A stretch of 48,489 bases of DNA, taken from assembly GCA_003241785.1 (NCBI GenBank), contig QFPW01000024.1, forward strand, positions 1 to 48,489, given 5' to 3'. Shown here piece by piece: positions 26,537 through 36,044 of the stretch. The first letter of the stretch is position 1. Each line of letters opens with the position of its first letter. Origin of the DNA: Rhodovulum sulfidophilum (GTDB taxonomy: Bacteria; Pseudomonadota; Alphaproteobacteria; Rhodobacterales; Rhodobacteraceae). Below the pieces are notes generated by a model that was given only the letters and a program-made list of their open reading frames with translations, searched no databases and was not told where the DNA came from. The position numbers and the translations under genes are program-made.

Positions 26537-28016
26537 CGTCCTTCGCGGGCAGCATGCGCCAGGCGGTGATCGCCCCCGCCGCGGCGAGCAGCGCGTTGGC
26601 CGCCATCGCGACGATCCAGCCCCGGGCGAAAGCGTCGGCCACGGTGCCGGCGGCGGGATCGCCCGCCGGCGGGAAGACGCCGAAGCGGCCGCCCGCCCCG
26701 CCGCTGGCCGCGAAGACCGAGGCGGCGAGCGCGGTGACGAGGGCGATGGCGAAGAGACCGGCGAAGCGGCTCGCGGCGTTGCTGATGCCCGAGGCGGCGC
26801 CGGCCGCGCTGTCGGGCGCCGCGCTCATCACCGCCGTCGTCACCGGCGCCACCACCAGCGCCATGCCGAAGCCGAGCAGCGCGACGGGCGCGAGGACGCC
26901 CGCGACGAGACCGGGCGGGCTCAACATCAGCCAGGCCGCCGAGACCGCGACCAGCGTCGACCCCGCCGCGAGGAAGGGCCGCGCGCCATGGCGGTCGGCG
27001 AGATCGCCGGCGGGACGCGCGCCGACGCCGATGATGAGCCCGAGCGGCAGCAGGACGAGCCCGACCTCGCCCGGCGACATGGCACGCCGGCCGATGAGCT
27101 CGAACGGCAGCAGGAACAGGATGCCCGACAGCGCGCCGTAGAGCGCGAGCGTCAGGAGGTTGGCGCCGACGAAGGCGCGATCGGCGAAGAGGCCGAGCGG
27201 GACCAGCGGCGCCGCGGCCCGCCGCTCGGTCCGGATGAAGGCGGCCGCGGCGAGGGCGCCGGCTAGCAGCGCGCCCGCCGCCGCCAGGCGCCACCCGGGC
27301 TCGGCGAGCCCGGTGAGCCCGGCCGTCAGGAGCGCGGAGGCGAGGACGGCGAGCGCCGCCCCGCGCCAGTCGAGCGGCCCGGCCGCCTCGGACCGGGTCT
27401 CGGGCACGTGGCGAAGCGTGAGTCCGATGGCGAGCGCCGCGAGCGGGAGGTTGATCCAGAAGGCCGCCCGCCAGCCGAGCCCGTCGATCAGGAAGCCGCC
27501 GACCGCCGGCCCGAGCGCCGTGGTGATCGACGCCGCGCCGGCCCAGGTGCCGATGGCGCGACCCCGGATCTCGGGCGGGAAGGCCGCGGAGAGGATCGCG
27601 AGGCTCTGCGGCACCAGCAGCGCGGCGCCGATCCCCTGCAGCGTGCGCGCGGCGATCAGCGAGCGGATTCCGGGCGCGACGGCGCAGGCGAGCGAGGCGG
27701 CGGCGAAGAGGAGGATGCCGGCCATGAAGACCCGGCGCCGCCCGAAGCGGTCGCCGGCGGCGCCCCCGACCAGGAGCAGCGCGGCGAGGAACAGCGTATA
27801 GCCGCTGACCACCCACTGGACGAGGACGAAGCCCGCGCCGAGCTCGCGCTGCAGCACCGGAAGCGCGATGCCGACCACCGAGCCGTCGATGAAGGCCATG
27901 GCGGAGGCGAGGATCGTCGCCGCCAGCACCCAGGGCCGCGAGGCCGGCGCGCACCGCGCCCCGTCGACGTCGTCGCCGGAGGAAAGGCCGTCCGGTGCGG
28001 AGGGCGCCCGTGCCAT
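26523..28016 (-). CDS. MFS exporter, DHA2 (EmrB/QacA) family
   Basis: The 497-residue membrane protein has about 14 helices. Family motifs are DGSVVGIALPVLQRELGA in helix 1, GDRFGRRRVF (motif A) and ALGPAVGGFLID (motif C). DHA2 members expel drugs or metabolites using the proton gradient. The ATG at 28016 is preferred. A frame open to 28280 adds Arg/Pro-rich residues overlapping the neighbouring methyltransferase. No strong ribosome site is visible. It is not obviously part of the glycan cluster next to it. Confidence 0.88.
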   Translation of the reverse strand: MARAPSAPDGLSSGDDVDGARCAPASRPWVLAATILASAMAFIDGSVVGIALPVLQRELGAGFVLVQWVVSGYTLFLAALLLVGGAAGDRFGRRRVFMAGILLFAAASLACAVAPGIRSLIAARTLQGIGAALLVPQSLAILSAAFPPEIRGRAIGTWAGAASITTALGPAVGGFLIDGLGWRAAFWINLPLAALAIGLTLRHVPETRSEAAGPLDWRGAALAVLASALLTAGLTGLAEPGWRLAAAGALLAGALAAAAFIRTERRAAAPLVPLGLFADRAFVGANLLTLALYGALSGILFLLPFELIGRRAMSPGEVGLVLLPLGLIIGVGARPAGDLADRHGARPFLAAGSTLVAVSAAWLMLSPPGLVAGVLAPVALLGFGMALVVAPVTTAVMSAAPDSAAGAASGISNAASRFAGLFAIALVTALAASVFAASGGAGGRFGVFPPAGDPAAGTVADAFARGWIVAMAANALLAAAGAITAWRMLPAKDAARS

Positions 28017-28146
28017 CGCGCCAGTGTCGACGGCGCGCGCCGAGGCGTCAACCGGCGCCGCGCCGGGGGTCGCGGACGGCCTGTCCCGCCCGCGCGCGCC
28101 GTCCGACATTCCCGGCCCCCCCGGGCCCCCGTCGGAGCGCGCGGCG

Positions 28147-28710
28147 TCATTCCAGCGAGAGCGCGCGGAATCCCGGCCGCGCCACCTCGCCCGTGATCCG
28201 CGTCGGGCGGTGGCGGAGAAGGGATCGGATGAAGGCCTGCTCGGAGTCGAGGCCGCCAAGCTCGGTCTCGGTTTCGCCAAGGTAGCTCACGACGAGAATG
28301 ACGCCGCCCGCCGAGAGCGCGCCCGCCGCGAGGCCCGCGAGGCGCGCGATATCGTCGGCGTCGAAGAAATAGAGCACTTCCGAGAACACGATCAGGTCCC
28401 AGGCGCCCGGCGGCCAGTCCCCCGGAAGCACGGCGCGCCGGAACTCCGCGTTCCCGAGACCTCGTTCCCTGGCGCGCGCGAGCGCCGCCTCGGCCGCGTC
28501 GACGCCGAGAAAGTGGTCGCAGCGTCGGGCGATCCGCGCGCTCAGGACGCCGATCGAGCAGCCGATCTCGACCGCCCGTGAAAACCGCCGGTCGGCCAGG
28601 AGGCCGAGGGTGAGCGCGTATTTCTCGGCCTCGTACGCGCTGGTCTCGTAGCCCCAGGGGTCGATGTTCTCGGCATACAGCCGATCGAAAAAGGCCGGGT
28701 CGGTGCTCAT
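28147..28710 (-). CDS. NodS-like SAM-dependent methyltransferase
   Basis: The 187-residue class I methyltransferase has AVEIGCSIGVLSARIA as the SAM-binding motif I and the family start FFDRLYAENIDPWGYETSAYE. NodS methylates the amino group of chitooligosaccharide backbones after deacetylation. Here the gene overlaps a PIG-L deacetylase by 4 nt (ATGA), which fits N-deacetylation followed by N-methylation of a sugar. The acceptor is unknown. Confidence 0.88.
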   Translation of the reverse strand: MSTDPAFFDRLYAENIDPWGYETSAYEAEKYALTLGLLADRRFSRAVEIGCSIGVLSARIARRCDHFLGVDAAEAALARARERGLGNAEFRRAVLPGDWPPGAWDLIVFSEVLYFFDADDIARLAGLAAGALSAGGVILVVSYLGETETELGGLDSEQAFIRSLLRHRPTRITGEVARPGFRALSLE

Positions 28711-29426
28711 GATCGGATGAAGATCTCGTCGGTCGCGATGAAATGGGTTTTCAGCCCCGGCGGCATCATGAAACCGTCGGGGTCGTCGTCGATCAGACGC
28801 GTCATCTGCGAGACATGCGCCTCGACCGCGCGCGCCTTGCGCGGGCGCCAGGGGTCCGAGGCGAAGCGCCGCATGGCGCGCGGCACGGGCCAGCTGGTTC
28901 CGAGGCGGCCCCAGACGGGGCATCCCCAGAGCTGGCTCCCGAGCCGGGCGGAGAGCCAGAGCGCGAGCCGCCAGGTCCGGAGATGGTCCGGATGGGGGTC
29001 GCCCCCCCAGGTCGTCCAGACCGCCGAGATCCCGGAAAGATCGCCGAGCCGATCCGCCAGCTCCAGGAAGGTCGCTTCGTCCTCCGGGGCGGCGAGATCG
29101 GTGTACCCGAGCCAGATCGGCGTCACGTGGCCCTCGGAGAGGATGCCCACCGCCCGGGTCACCTCCCGCCTCCGAAGCGCGGCCAGGCGCTCCGCCGGAA
29201 ACCGCGCCGAGGCGCGGTGCGAGCGCGAGCCGTCGGTGACGATCGCCACCCGCACCTCGATTTCCGCTTCGGCGGCGGCGGCGATGGCGGCGCCGCAGGC
29301 GAGCGTTTCATCGTCGGGATGCGGAGCGAGCACCAGGACGGCGCCTCCGCCGGAAAGCTCGTCGATGGTGGCGAACGGCGCGGCCGCCGCCGCGGCGAGC
29401 AGCGGGGCATTGTATCGTTCCGTCAT
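28707..29426 (-). CDS. PIG-L family deacetylase
   Basis: The 239-residue metal-dependent N-deacetylase has the zinc-binding HPDDE motif at residues 36-40 and HPDH later (GGDPHPDHLRTWR). The family removes acetyl groups from N-acetylglucosamine-type sugars in lipid-linked or small glycosides. The ATG at 29426 overlaps the stop of the upstream acyl-CoA-dehydrogenase-like gene, so the two are translationally coupled. Confidence 0.9.
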   Translation of the reverse strand: MTERYNAPLLAAAAAAPFATIDELSGGGAVLVLAPHPDDETLACGAAIAAAAEAEIEVRVAIVTDGSRSHRASARFPAERLAALRRREVTRAVGILSEGHVTPIWLGYTDLAAPEDEATFLELADRLGDLSGISAVWTTWGGDPHPDHLRTWRLALWLSARLGSQLWGCPVWGRLGTSWPVPRAMRRFASDPWRPRKARAVEAHVSQMTRLIDDDPDGFMMPPGLKTHFIATDEIFIRS

Positions 29427-30505
29427 TCCGGCGCCTCCCTCCCCCAGGCTTCGCCGATCGGGGCGTTCGCCTGACACACCAGCGCCCCCGCCCGGACAAG
29501 CTTTCCGTCGAGATCGGCCTGACGGAGGAAGAGCTGCAGGTCGCGCCGGATGCGCTCGACCGCCGCTCCCGTCGCGAAGGCGCGCGTGCCGAGCGCGCGA
29601 TCGACCATCGCGATCCCCTCCAGGCAGGATGTCTCGACGAATTCGCGCGCGAGAAGGCTGAGCGCGACGGTCTCGGGCCGCGCGTCCTCGGCCTCGACGG
29701 CGGCCGCCGCCGCCTCCACCATCAGACGCGCGGCGTGCGCGCTGGCCACCAGCCGGGCCAGCCGGCGCAGCTGCGCCTCGCGCTGGTCCTTCCGGATCGC
29801 CTGCCGCGCCGCCTCGGCCATCGCCTCGAGCGCCCCGACGTGAAGCGCCGCGTAGCGCCAGACACCGCCCTCGAAACGCGGTTCGGTTTCATAGTCGCCG
29901 GGGGCTCCAAGGAGCTCGCCCTCGAGCCCGTCGAGGTTGAACGTTCCCGAGGCCGTCGCGCGCATGCCGCTCATCCGCCAGGCGCCCGCGTCGGCGCGCG
30001 TGCCGTCGGTGGCCGCGACCACCGCCAACCGGGTGCCGTCCAGGCCTCCGACGCTCACGATGGATCTGTCGACCAGGCCGAGCCCCGAGGCGAAGCGCTT
30101 GCCGCCCGCCAGCACGACCCGGCGCCCTTCCATCTTCTCGATCCGGGCGGGACGCTCGTCATCGGCGCCCCAGACGCCATAGAGCACACCTTTCGCCGCG
30201 TCCGCGCGATGCCGCCGCCGCTGATCGGCGTCGCCGTAGAGCGCGATGAGCCTCAACGCGTTCATGTGCCCCTCGGCGAGCCGCCCCACCGACAGGTTCG
30301 CGCGCCCGAGGCGGCGCAGCAGGGTGACCGCCGCCTTCGGGTCCGACGGATGCGAAAGCCGGTCGAGCAAACCGCACCGGCGCAGGTCCGCGATGTCCTC
30401 GGAGAGGTCGCGCTCGCCGGCGTCGGCGGCCGCCGCGCGCGCCGCGACGCGCGCCAGCGCGGCGCTGGTCGCCCCGAGGATCCCGCGGGTGTCGGGGCGG
30501 TTCAT
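29423..30505 (-). CDS. Acyl-CoA dehydrogenase-like protein
   Basis: The 360-residue, largely helical protein resembles acyl-CoA dehydrogenases. It has an N-terminal helical domain with LRRCGLLDRLS, a middle beta-domain (VVLAGGKRFASGLGLVDRSIV) and a C-terminal helical bundle. A catalytic base cannot be placed confidently, and the protein is divergent. It sits inside a glycosyltransferase/deacetylase/methyltransferase chain with 4-nt overlaps on both sides. A role in oxidising an acyl or amine group of the glycoconjugate is plausible but unproven. Confidence 0.72.
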   Translation of the reverse strand: MNRPDTRGILGATSAALARVAARAAAADAGERDLSEDIADLRRCGLLDRLSHPSDPKAAVTLLRRLGRANLSVGRLAEGHMNALRLIALYGDADQRRRHRADAAKGVLYGVWGADDERPARIEKMEGRRVVLAGGKRFASGLGLVDRSIVSVGGLDGTRLAVVAATDGTRADAGAWRMSGMRATASGTFNLDGLEGELLGAPGDYETEPRFEGGVWRYAALHVGALEAMAEAARQAIRKDQREAQLRRLARLVASAHAARLMVEAAAAAVEAEDARPETVALSLLAREFVETSCLEGIAMVDRALGTRAFATGAAVERIRRDLQLFLRQADLDGKLVRAGALVCQANAPIGEAWGREAPE

Positions 30506-31533
30506 TCCGCGACCACCGCGCGGCGGCCGCGCTCGAGCCGCGCCACCGCGCGCCGAAGGCGCGGCAGCTCGGCGCGGAGGCCGGAGAGATGCATGCGGCG
30601 GGCGACGAGGCCGGAAGTCTCCGCCTCGACGCGGGCCCAGATCCCGCCGAATTCATCGGGCGCGACGCGCCGTCGCAACGCCGCGCGCAGGCGCGCGCGC
30701 CGCAAGGTGCTTTGCGCGGGCTGGAAGATCTCGTCGACGAGCGGATCCTCGTCGGTCACGCGACTTCTCAGCGCGCCCGCCATCCCGCCCGGCGTGCGCC
30801 CCGTCATGCGGCACGAGATGATAACGCGCGCGATCGAGGAATGCCTCACCCGCCATCCGCCCGCCTCGGCCGCGGCCGCGAAGGCGCGGTCCTCGCCCAT
30901 GGCGAGATCCGGGATCCCTCCCAGGCTGTCGTGAAGCGCCCGGCCAAAGGCGAGGCTGGCGCCGGCCGCGTTCAGATGCGCCGGCTCGGGATCATGGGGG
31001 ACCGGATCGAGCAGCCAGAGCGCGCGGCGGGTGAGCTGTTCATATTCCCCCTCGATCGCGCCCAGTCGCCCGATCCGCTCCGGAAGGGCGGCGCTTTCCG
31101 CGGTATCGGGCAGGACCAGCCCGCAAATGAGATCCGCGCGGCTCAGTTCGCGCAGATTGGCGGTGACCCAGTCCGGGGCGACGCGCCCGTCGGCGTCGGT
31201 CGTCATGATGATCCCCGTGGCGGAGAGCCTTTCCAGCGCGGCCGAGCAGGCCAGACGACGGGCGCGCCCGACGCCGCTGCCCGCCGGCGGAACCGGCTCG
31301 TCGATCACCGCGCCGGGCAGTCCGGTCCCGGCGAACCAGTCGCGGGCCACCGCGGCGGTGTCATCCCGGCAGCCGTTCGCGGCGAGGACGATGCCTCCGC
31401 GCCCAGCGAGGGCCGCCGCGGCCGCGTCCAGACAGGCGCGCACGCGGCGGGCCTCGTCCCTGGCCGGGATCGTCACGGCCACCTGCCAGGGCAGCTGATC
31501 GCCGAAGACCGCCGTGGTGACCGGCGCGTTCAC
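30502..31533 (-). CDS. Family 2 glycosyltransferase
   Basis: The 343-residue GT-A enzyme has VAVTIPARDEARRVRACLDA at the N-terminus and TTDADGRVAPDWV, with the DAD metal site, near residue 120. AMGEDRAFAAAAEAGGW occupies the acceptor region. No membrane segments are obvious, so it is probably cytosolic. The GTG at 31533 overlaps the preceding stop (GTGA). It is coupled to the acyl-CoA-dehydrogenase-like gene downstream. Confidence 0.85.
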   Translation of the reverse strand: MNAPVTTAVFGDQLPWQVAVTIPARDEARRVRACLDAAAAALAGRGGIVLAANGCRDDTAAVARDWFAGTGLPGAVIDEPVPPAGSGVGRARRLACSAALERLSATGIIMTTDADGRVAPDWVTANLRELSRADLICGLVLPDTAESAALPERIGRLGAIEGEYEQLTRRALWLLDPVPHDPEPAHLNAAGASLAFGRALHDSLGGIPDLAMGEDRAFAAAAEAGGWRVRHSSIARVIISCRMTGRTPGGMAGALRSRVTDEDPLVDEIFQPAQSTLRRARLRAALRRRVAPDEFGGIWARVEAETSGLVARRMHLSGLRAELPRLRRAVARLERGRRAVVAE

Positions 31534-32555
31534 GCGCCCGCCTCGACGGGAGCGGAGGCGCGCGCCGGCGCGGGCCGCGACAATTCCGATCGCCAGGCTT
31601 CGATGACCGCCGACAGCCGGAACTCCGGGCGCGCGCGGATGATCGGGGAGGTCGCGCGCCACGCGAGGACACGGGCGGCGATCGCATCCGGATCCCGAGC
31701 GTCGATCAACTGCGCGGGGTCGCTCGCCACCTCGTCGTTCGCGCCCAATCCCGCGTGAAGCAGCGCGGGGCAGCCGACGGCGTTCGCCTCCGCGATCACG
31801 AGGCCGAACGTCTCGGCGAAGCGGGTCTGAGGATAGAACAGGCACAGGGCGCGCCGCATCCATGCCACGAGCGCGGCGGGATCGAGGCGTCCGAGATGCT
31901 CGACCCCCTCCGGCGCCAGGCCGACGGGCCAGCGCAGATAGCCGGGATCGGCGACGGCGAGGCGCAGGCTCGGCAGCCGGGCGCGCAATTGGCCGAACGC
32001 GCGATACACCTCATCGAGGCCCTTGTGGGGAGAGGATGCGAACAGCAGCAGATTTGGATCGCGCGGCGTGGCATCGGGGCGAAGGTCGTCGCCGATCGGG
32101 TTGAACACATGCGTGATCGGGGGCCGCGGCATGTGGAGAAAGCGGCGCAAGGCGCGGGCGTGGCTGGCCGAGACGCCGATGATCCCGATCTCCGCCTCCG
32201 CGAGCGCGGGCCCCATGACCCGGTTATGCCGCCCGGGAAAGACATGCACCCAGAGCGCTATCCGCGCGTCCGGATGCGCGCGGCGCAGCCTGAGGGCGAC
32301 CTTCCAGGAATTGACGACGAGGATGATCTCCGGCGCGCCCGGCAGCGGGCGCGCCGGATCAAAGGCGGCGTAGGCGACGCCGTTCACCCGCTCGGGCCGG
32401 ACGCGCCCGGTCTGGAACACGGTCACGCCGGGGGCCAGCCGCTCCGCCACGCGAACGACGGTCGCCTCGGTTCCGCCCAGGCCCGCCAGGCTCGCCCGGT
32501 CGCCGCCGTAGGGGACCGGGGTCGAGGGGTCGACGATCGCGAGCCGGGGGGTCAC
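31530..32555 (-). CDS. Family 4 glycosyltransferase
   Basis: The 341-residue GT-B enzyme has VDPSTPVPYGGDRASLAGLG at the N-terminal acceptor side and the GT4 EX7E motif in FAETFGLVIAEANAVGCP. It starts with GTG at 32555, overlapping the upstream stop. GT4 enzymes use nucleotide sugars and retain configuration. The overlap chain implies a single multi-step pathway. Confidence 0.87.
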   Translation of the reverse strand: MTPRLAIVDPSTPVPYGGDRASLAGLGGTEATVVRVAERLAPGVTVFQTGRVRPERVNGVAYAAFDPARPLPGAPEIILVVNSWKVALRLRRAHPDARIALWVHVFPGRHNRVMGPALAEAEIGIIGVSASHARALRRFLHMPRPPITHVFNPIGDDLRPDATPRDPNLLLFASSPHKGLDEVYRAFGQLRARLPSLRLAVADPGYLRWPVGLAPEGVEHLGRLDPAALVAWMRRALCLFYPQTRFAETFGLVIAEANAVGCPALLHAGLGANDEVASDPAQLIDARDPDAIAARVLAWRATSPIIRARPEFRLSAVIEAWRSELSRPAPARASAPVEAGA

Positions 32556-33454
32556 ACCGCGACCTCCACCGCGCCGCGCAGGACCGTGAGATCGACGGCG
32601 GCCGGGTTGGAGCAGGCCACGACCCGGATGCCCGCGAGATCGATCGGCACCGGGTCGACCTCGCGGGTGGCGAACCACCGTTCCACGGACCTCCAGACCC
32701 GGTGGCGGTCGGCGGCGCGGCGCGGGCTGTCGTAATCCGTGGCGCTGGCCTGGGTCAGGGAATCGGGCGTCTCGATCTTGGTGAGAAGGATCTCGGGGAT
32801 CACCCAGATGACCTCCCCCGCCATGATCAACCGGTTGCGAAACTCGCGATCCTCCTCGACGCAATCGGAGAAGCCGCCGAGGCGATCGAAGACCGAGCGA
32901 TGGAACAGCCCGGAGTTCACATGCGTCCAGTCGCCGGGAACGCCCGCGGCCATCTGCAGATTCGGGAAGAAATCATCGACGAGCGACAGGGTCCGGCGGA
33001 TTTCCACCCGGCCGCCGTCGGGCAGGATCAGCTCGTGGTGACACAGGACCGCGCCGATCTGGATCGTCGACTCCGGCTCTCTCCCGGCGAGCCGCCAGTT
33101 CAGGCAGGGGTGCGCGCCGACGTTCTCATTCCCGATCACCCGCGCCTGCCGCGCGACCTTGTCGCGATGCGGCAGGTCGTCGGAATCGTGGAACGTGACC
33201 GCGTCCGAGCGACTGAGGACGATGCCGACGTTCTTCGCCCGGGCGGTGCCCACGTTTCTGCCGAGCCTGACCGAGGTGAACTTCGGATGGTCCGCGTATC
33301 GGGCCAGAACGCGCGGCGTGTCGTCGGTCGAGGCGTCGTCGATCACGAGCACGCGCGCCGCGGGATGCGACTGGGCGAGCGCCGCCTCGACGGCCTGACC
33401 GACGCTGTGTCCGCGATTGTAGGTCGGAATGACGATCGTGACGCTGGGCAACAT
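32552..33454 (-). CDS. Family 2 glycosyltransferase
   Basis: The 300-residue GT-A enzyme begins VTIVIPTYNRGHSVGQAVEA. It has VIDDASTDDT (nucleotide-binding Asp), FHDSDD (DXD site) and VEEDREFRNRLIMAGE (catalytic-base region). It is a soluble protein, 9 bp after the membrane glycosyltransferase and coupled to the GT4 gene. Confidence 0.9.
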   Translation of the reverse strand: MLPSVTIVIPTYNRGHSVGQAVEAALAQSHPAARVLVIDDASTDDTPRVLARYADHPKFTSVRLGRNVGTARAKNVGIVLSRSDAVTFHDSDDLPHRDKVARQARVIGNENVGAHPCLNWRLAGREPESTIQIGAVLCHHELILPDGGRVEIRRTLSLVDDFFPNLQMAAGVPGDWTHVNSGLFHRSVFDRLGGFSDCVEEDREFRNRLIMAGEVIWVIPEILLTKIETPDSLTQASATDYDSPRRAADRHRVWRSVERWFATREVDPVPIDLAGIRVVACSNPAAVDLTVLRGAVEVAV

Positions 33455-33463
33455 GACGGCCTC

Positions 33464-35083
33464 CTAGGATGCGAGCGCGGCGCGGTAATTCGCGAGATGC
33501 CGCGAGGTGAGCAGGAAACTCGCGGCCGGCGCGATCAGCAGCACCGCGCCGAGGCGCGCGAGCGGAACGCCGGCCGGGTCGGCGAGCATCGTCGCCCCGA
33601 GCAGCGCCAGGGCGGCCAGGTGGAAAGGCAGCGAGTCGCGCGCCTGCTTCGGTGACTTCGGCGTGCGCTGGAAGGCGCCGGCGGTGCCGAAAAGCCCGTC
33701 GATGGTCCCTCGCGCGGCGGAGGGGACCAGCGCGATACGCGTCGCCGAAGCCGCGACGACGGCGCGGACGCCGGCGCGGGAGACGCAGGCCGCGAGCGGT
33801 ATCACGGCGCTCACGATGATGAGGCCGAGGCAGAGCGTGGCCAGTTCGACGAGAAGTCGCGCGGACCCCGCGCCGGCGGCCCCGTCGGCGTACATCAGAT
33901 GCGCCCAGCCCCCGGCGAGGCAGGCCGCCGCCGGAAGCGCGAGGTTGGTCCAGGCGGTCAGCTGCGCGAAGACATGCGCGGCGGTCCGGCTCGGCAGCTG
34001 GGCGATATCGCCGAGACTCGCGAGGTTGCCGGCCGCCCAGCGGTAGCGCTGGCGCTCCAGCGCGGCGAAATCGAGCGGCAGCAGTCCGTGGCCCCCGACG
34101 CGGCTGTCCAGCCGGCCATGATAGCCCAGCGCGCGCAGCCGCAGCCCGAGCGCCGCGTCCTCGGTCAGGGTCGCGGCGCTCCAGCCGTCGGCGGCCGCGA
34201 GGGCGCGCCGGTCGATCACGCTCAGCGTCCCGGTGAGCAGCATCGCGTCGGCCGCGTCCGCGAAGCGCGCGTGCCGGGTGAAGTAGTCGGAAAGCTCGAG
34301 CACCACGCCGGCGGCGGGCTCGGCGGAACGGTACGCCTGCGGAAACTGCACGAAATCCGCCCGGTGACGACGCAGCGCGCCGGCCGCGAGCGCGAGGAAG
34401 TCCGGGGTCAGCTGATAATCCGCGTCGACCACGACGACATGGGTGGCCTTCGGATGCGTCGCCGCGAAGGCGATATTGAGCGCGCCCGCTTTCGCGCCCT
34501 CGACGCGATCCCGATGAAGGAAGCGAAACCGCCGGCGCCCCCGGCACCAGTCGCGGACCGGGTGCCATACCGCGGGATCGGCGGTGTTGTTGTCCATCAC
34601 GATGACCTCGAAATCCGGGGGATTGATCTGGGCGTCGAGGCTTTCGAGCGTCGCGATCACCAGCGCCGGGGGCTCGTCGCACGTGGCGACATGGACCGAG
34701 AACACCAGCGCACGGTCCGCGTCGCGGTCGGAGCGCTCGACCGGGAGCACGCGCGGGCGCACCAGCAGCGTCCAGAAATGGCCCGACGCGAGCGACCCCT
34801 GCGCCACCAGGACCACGATCATCACCAGGATCGCGGCCCCGGGCGCCAGGCAGGCGAGCAGGGCCAGGGCCAGCCCGATCCGCTCGCTTCTCAACTGCGC
34901 GCGCAGGCGCCCGCGGATCCGGGCGCCCCGCCCCGAACGCACTCCCGGCGCGGCGCCGGATCCGCGTCCCTTCCCGGAAGCACCGATGGCGAGCGGGTCG
35001 GCGTCGTCGGACATCCCGCGCCCGGCCGCGCGAACGAACTCGGCGGGGAGGATCGGGGACGTTCGGCCTGGGCGCTCAGGCAT
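33464..35083 (-). CDS. Membrane-bound family 2 glycosyltransferase (cellulose synthase-like)
   Basis: The 539-residue protein has membrane segments at about residues 70-95 and from about 360 onward. The catalytic core carries VDADY (219-223), TED (307-309) and QRYRW (345-349), the processive GT2 signature. A processive enzyme usually polymerises or extrudes a glycan. The next ATG, at 35014 (residue 24), is an alternative start; neither has a decisive ribosome site. It follows the transglutaminase stop by 4 bp and leads the glycan gene chain. Confidence 0.88.
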   Translation of the reverse strand: MPERPGRTSPILPAEFVRAAGRGMSDDADPLAIGASGKGRGSGAAPGVRSGRGARIRGRLRAQLRSERIGLALALLACLAPGAAILVMIVVLVAQGSLASGHFWTLLVRPRVLPVERSDRDADRALVFSVHVATCDEPPALVIATLESLDAQINPPDFEVIVMDNNTADPAVWHPVRDWCRGRRRFRFLHRDRVEGAKAGALNIAFAATHPKATHVVVVDADYQLTPDFLALAAGALRRHRADFVQFPQAYRSAEPAAGVVLELSDYFTRHARFADAADAMLLTGTLSVIDRRALAAADGWSAATLTEDAALGLRLRALGYHGRLDSRVGGHGLLPLDFAALERQRYRWAAGNLASLGDIAQLPSRTAAHVFAQLTAWTNLALPAAACLAGGWAHLMYADGAAGAGSARLLVELATLCLGLIIVSAVIPLAACVSRAGVRAVVAASATRIALVPSAARGTIDGLFGTAGAFQRTPKSPKQARDSLPFHLAALALLGATMLADPAGVPLARLGAVLLIAPAASFLLTSRHLANYRAALAS

Positions 35084-35087
35084 CGCA

Positions 35088-35948
35088 CTAGAGCTCCGCG
35101 CGATCCCCCGACGAGGCTGAGCGAGCGGTGACCGGCCGCTCTTCCCACACCTCCTCGGTGACGACCTGGAAGCCCACCAGCGAGGACGGCCCGTAGCTCG
35201 TCGAGATGGCCACGTCGGTCGCGTCGCGCCCCGTCGCGATCAGGACGCGGCCGATGCGCGGGATGTTGTGTCGCGCGTCGAAAGTATACCACTGGCCGCC
35301 GAGATAGGCCTGGAACCAGGCGCTGAAATCCATCGGGTCGGGCACGGGCGGAACGCCGATGTCGCCGAGATAGCCGGTGCAGTACCGGGCGGGAATGTTG
35401 ACGCAGCGGCAGAGCGCGATCGCCAGATGCGCGAAGTCGCGGCAAACGCCGGTCCGGTCGAGATAGGCCCCGTGGGCGGTACGATGCGAATGGGCGTTCT
35501 GATAGTCGAAGGCGATGTGGTCGTGCACGAAATCGCAGATCGCCTGGACACGCGACCAGCCGGAGTCGACGTGGCCGAAGCGGGACCAGGCCAGATCGCT
35601 CAGGACATCCGTTTCGCAGTAGCGGCTGCCGAGCAGGTAGACGAGGACTTCGTCCGGCAGGTCGGGGACCTCGAGCTGCCCGGCGTCCGGGACGACCGCG
35701 TCGGGTCCGCCCTCGTCGAAGATCTCGAAGTCCGTTCGCACGGTCGTCAGCCCGGCCGGCATGGTGACGCGGGTGCACACGTTGCCGAAGCCATCGAGGT
35801 ACCGCCGCGCGGGAACATCCGGGGAGAAGCTCGGCTCCTGTCTGGTCAGCAAGTCGATATGCCGCGACGGATGGACATCGAGGGTCAGCACCATCGGTGT
35901 CGGCGCGGGGCAATGGTAGGCGAGCTCGAATCCGGCGCGAATGCGCAT
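35088..35948 (-). CDS. Bacterial transglutaminase/cysteine-protease-like protein
   Basis: The 286-residue protein has an N-terminal beta-domain and the transglutaminase core. Cys169 in GVCRDFAHLAIALCR and Asp224 in YTFDARHN are catalytic-type residues. The position between them that usually holds the catalytic His reads Ser209 (MDFSAWFQAYLGG). Either this subfamily uses another His or activity is altered. It ends 4 bp before the membrane glycosyltransferase. Function is unknown. Confidence 0.85.
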   Translation of the reverse strand: MRIRAGFELAYHCPAPTPMVLTLDVHPSRHIDLLTRQEPSFSPDVPARRYLDGFGNVCTRVTMPAGLTTVRTDFEIFDEGGPDAVVPDAGQLEVPDLPDEVLVYLLGSRYCETDVLSDLAWSRFGHVDSGWSRVQAICDFVHDHIAFDYQNAHSHRTAHGAYLDRTGVCRDFAHLAIALCRCVNIPARYCTGYLGDIGVPPVPDPMDFSAWFQAYLGGQWYTFDARHNIPRIGRVLIATGRDATDVAISTSYGPSSLVGFQVVTEEVWEERPVTARSASSGDRAEL

Positions 35949-36044
35949 CAGCGTGATCCCTTTGGTTCTTGAATGACGGAGGGCCCCCGAAATGCCTGGA
36001 GCCCGGGCGAGCCGCGCGGGATGGCCACCGCGCGCGGCTCCAGG

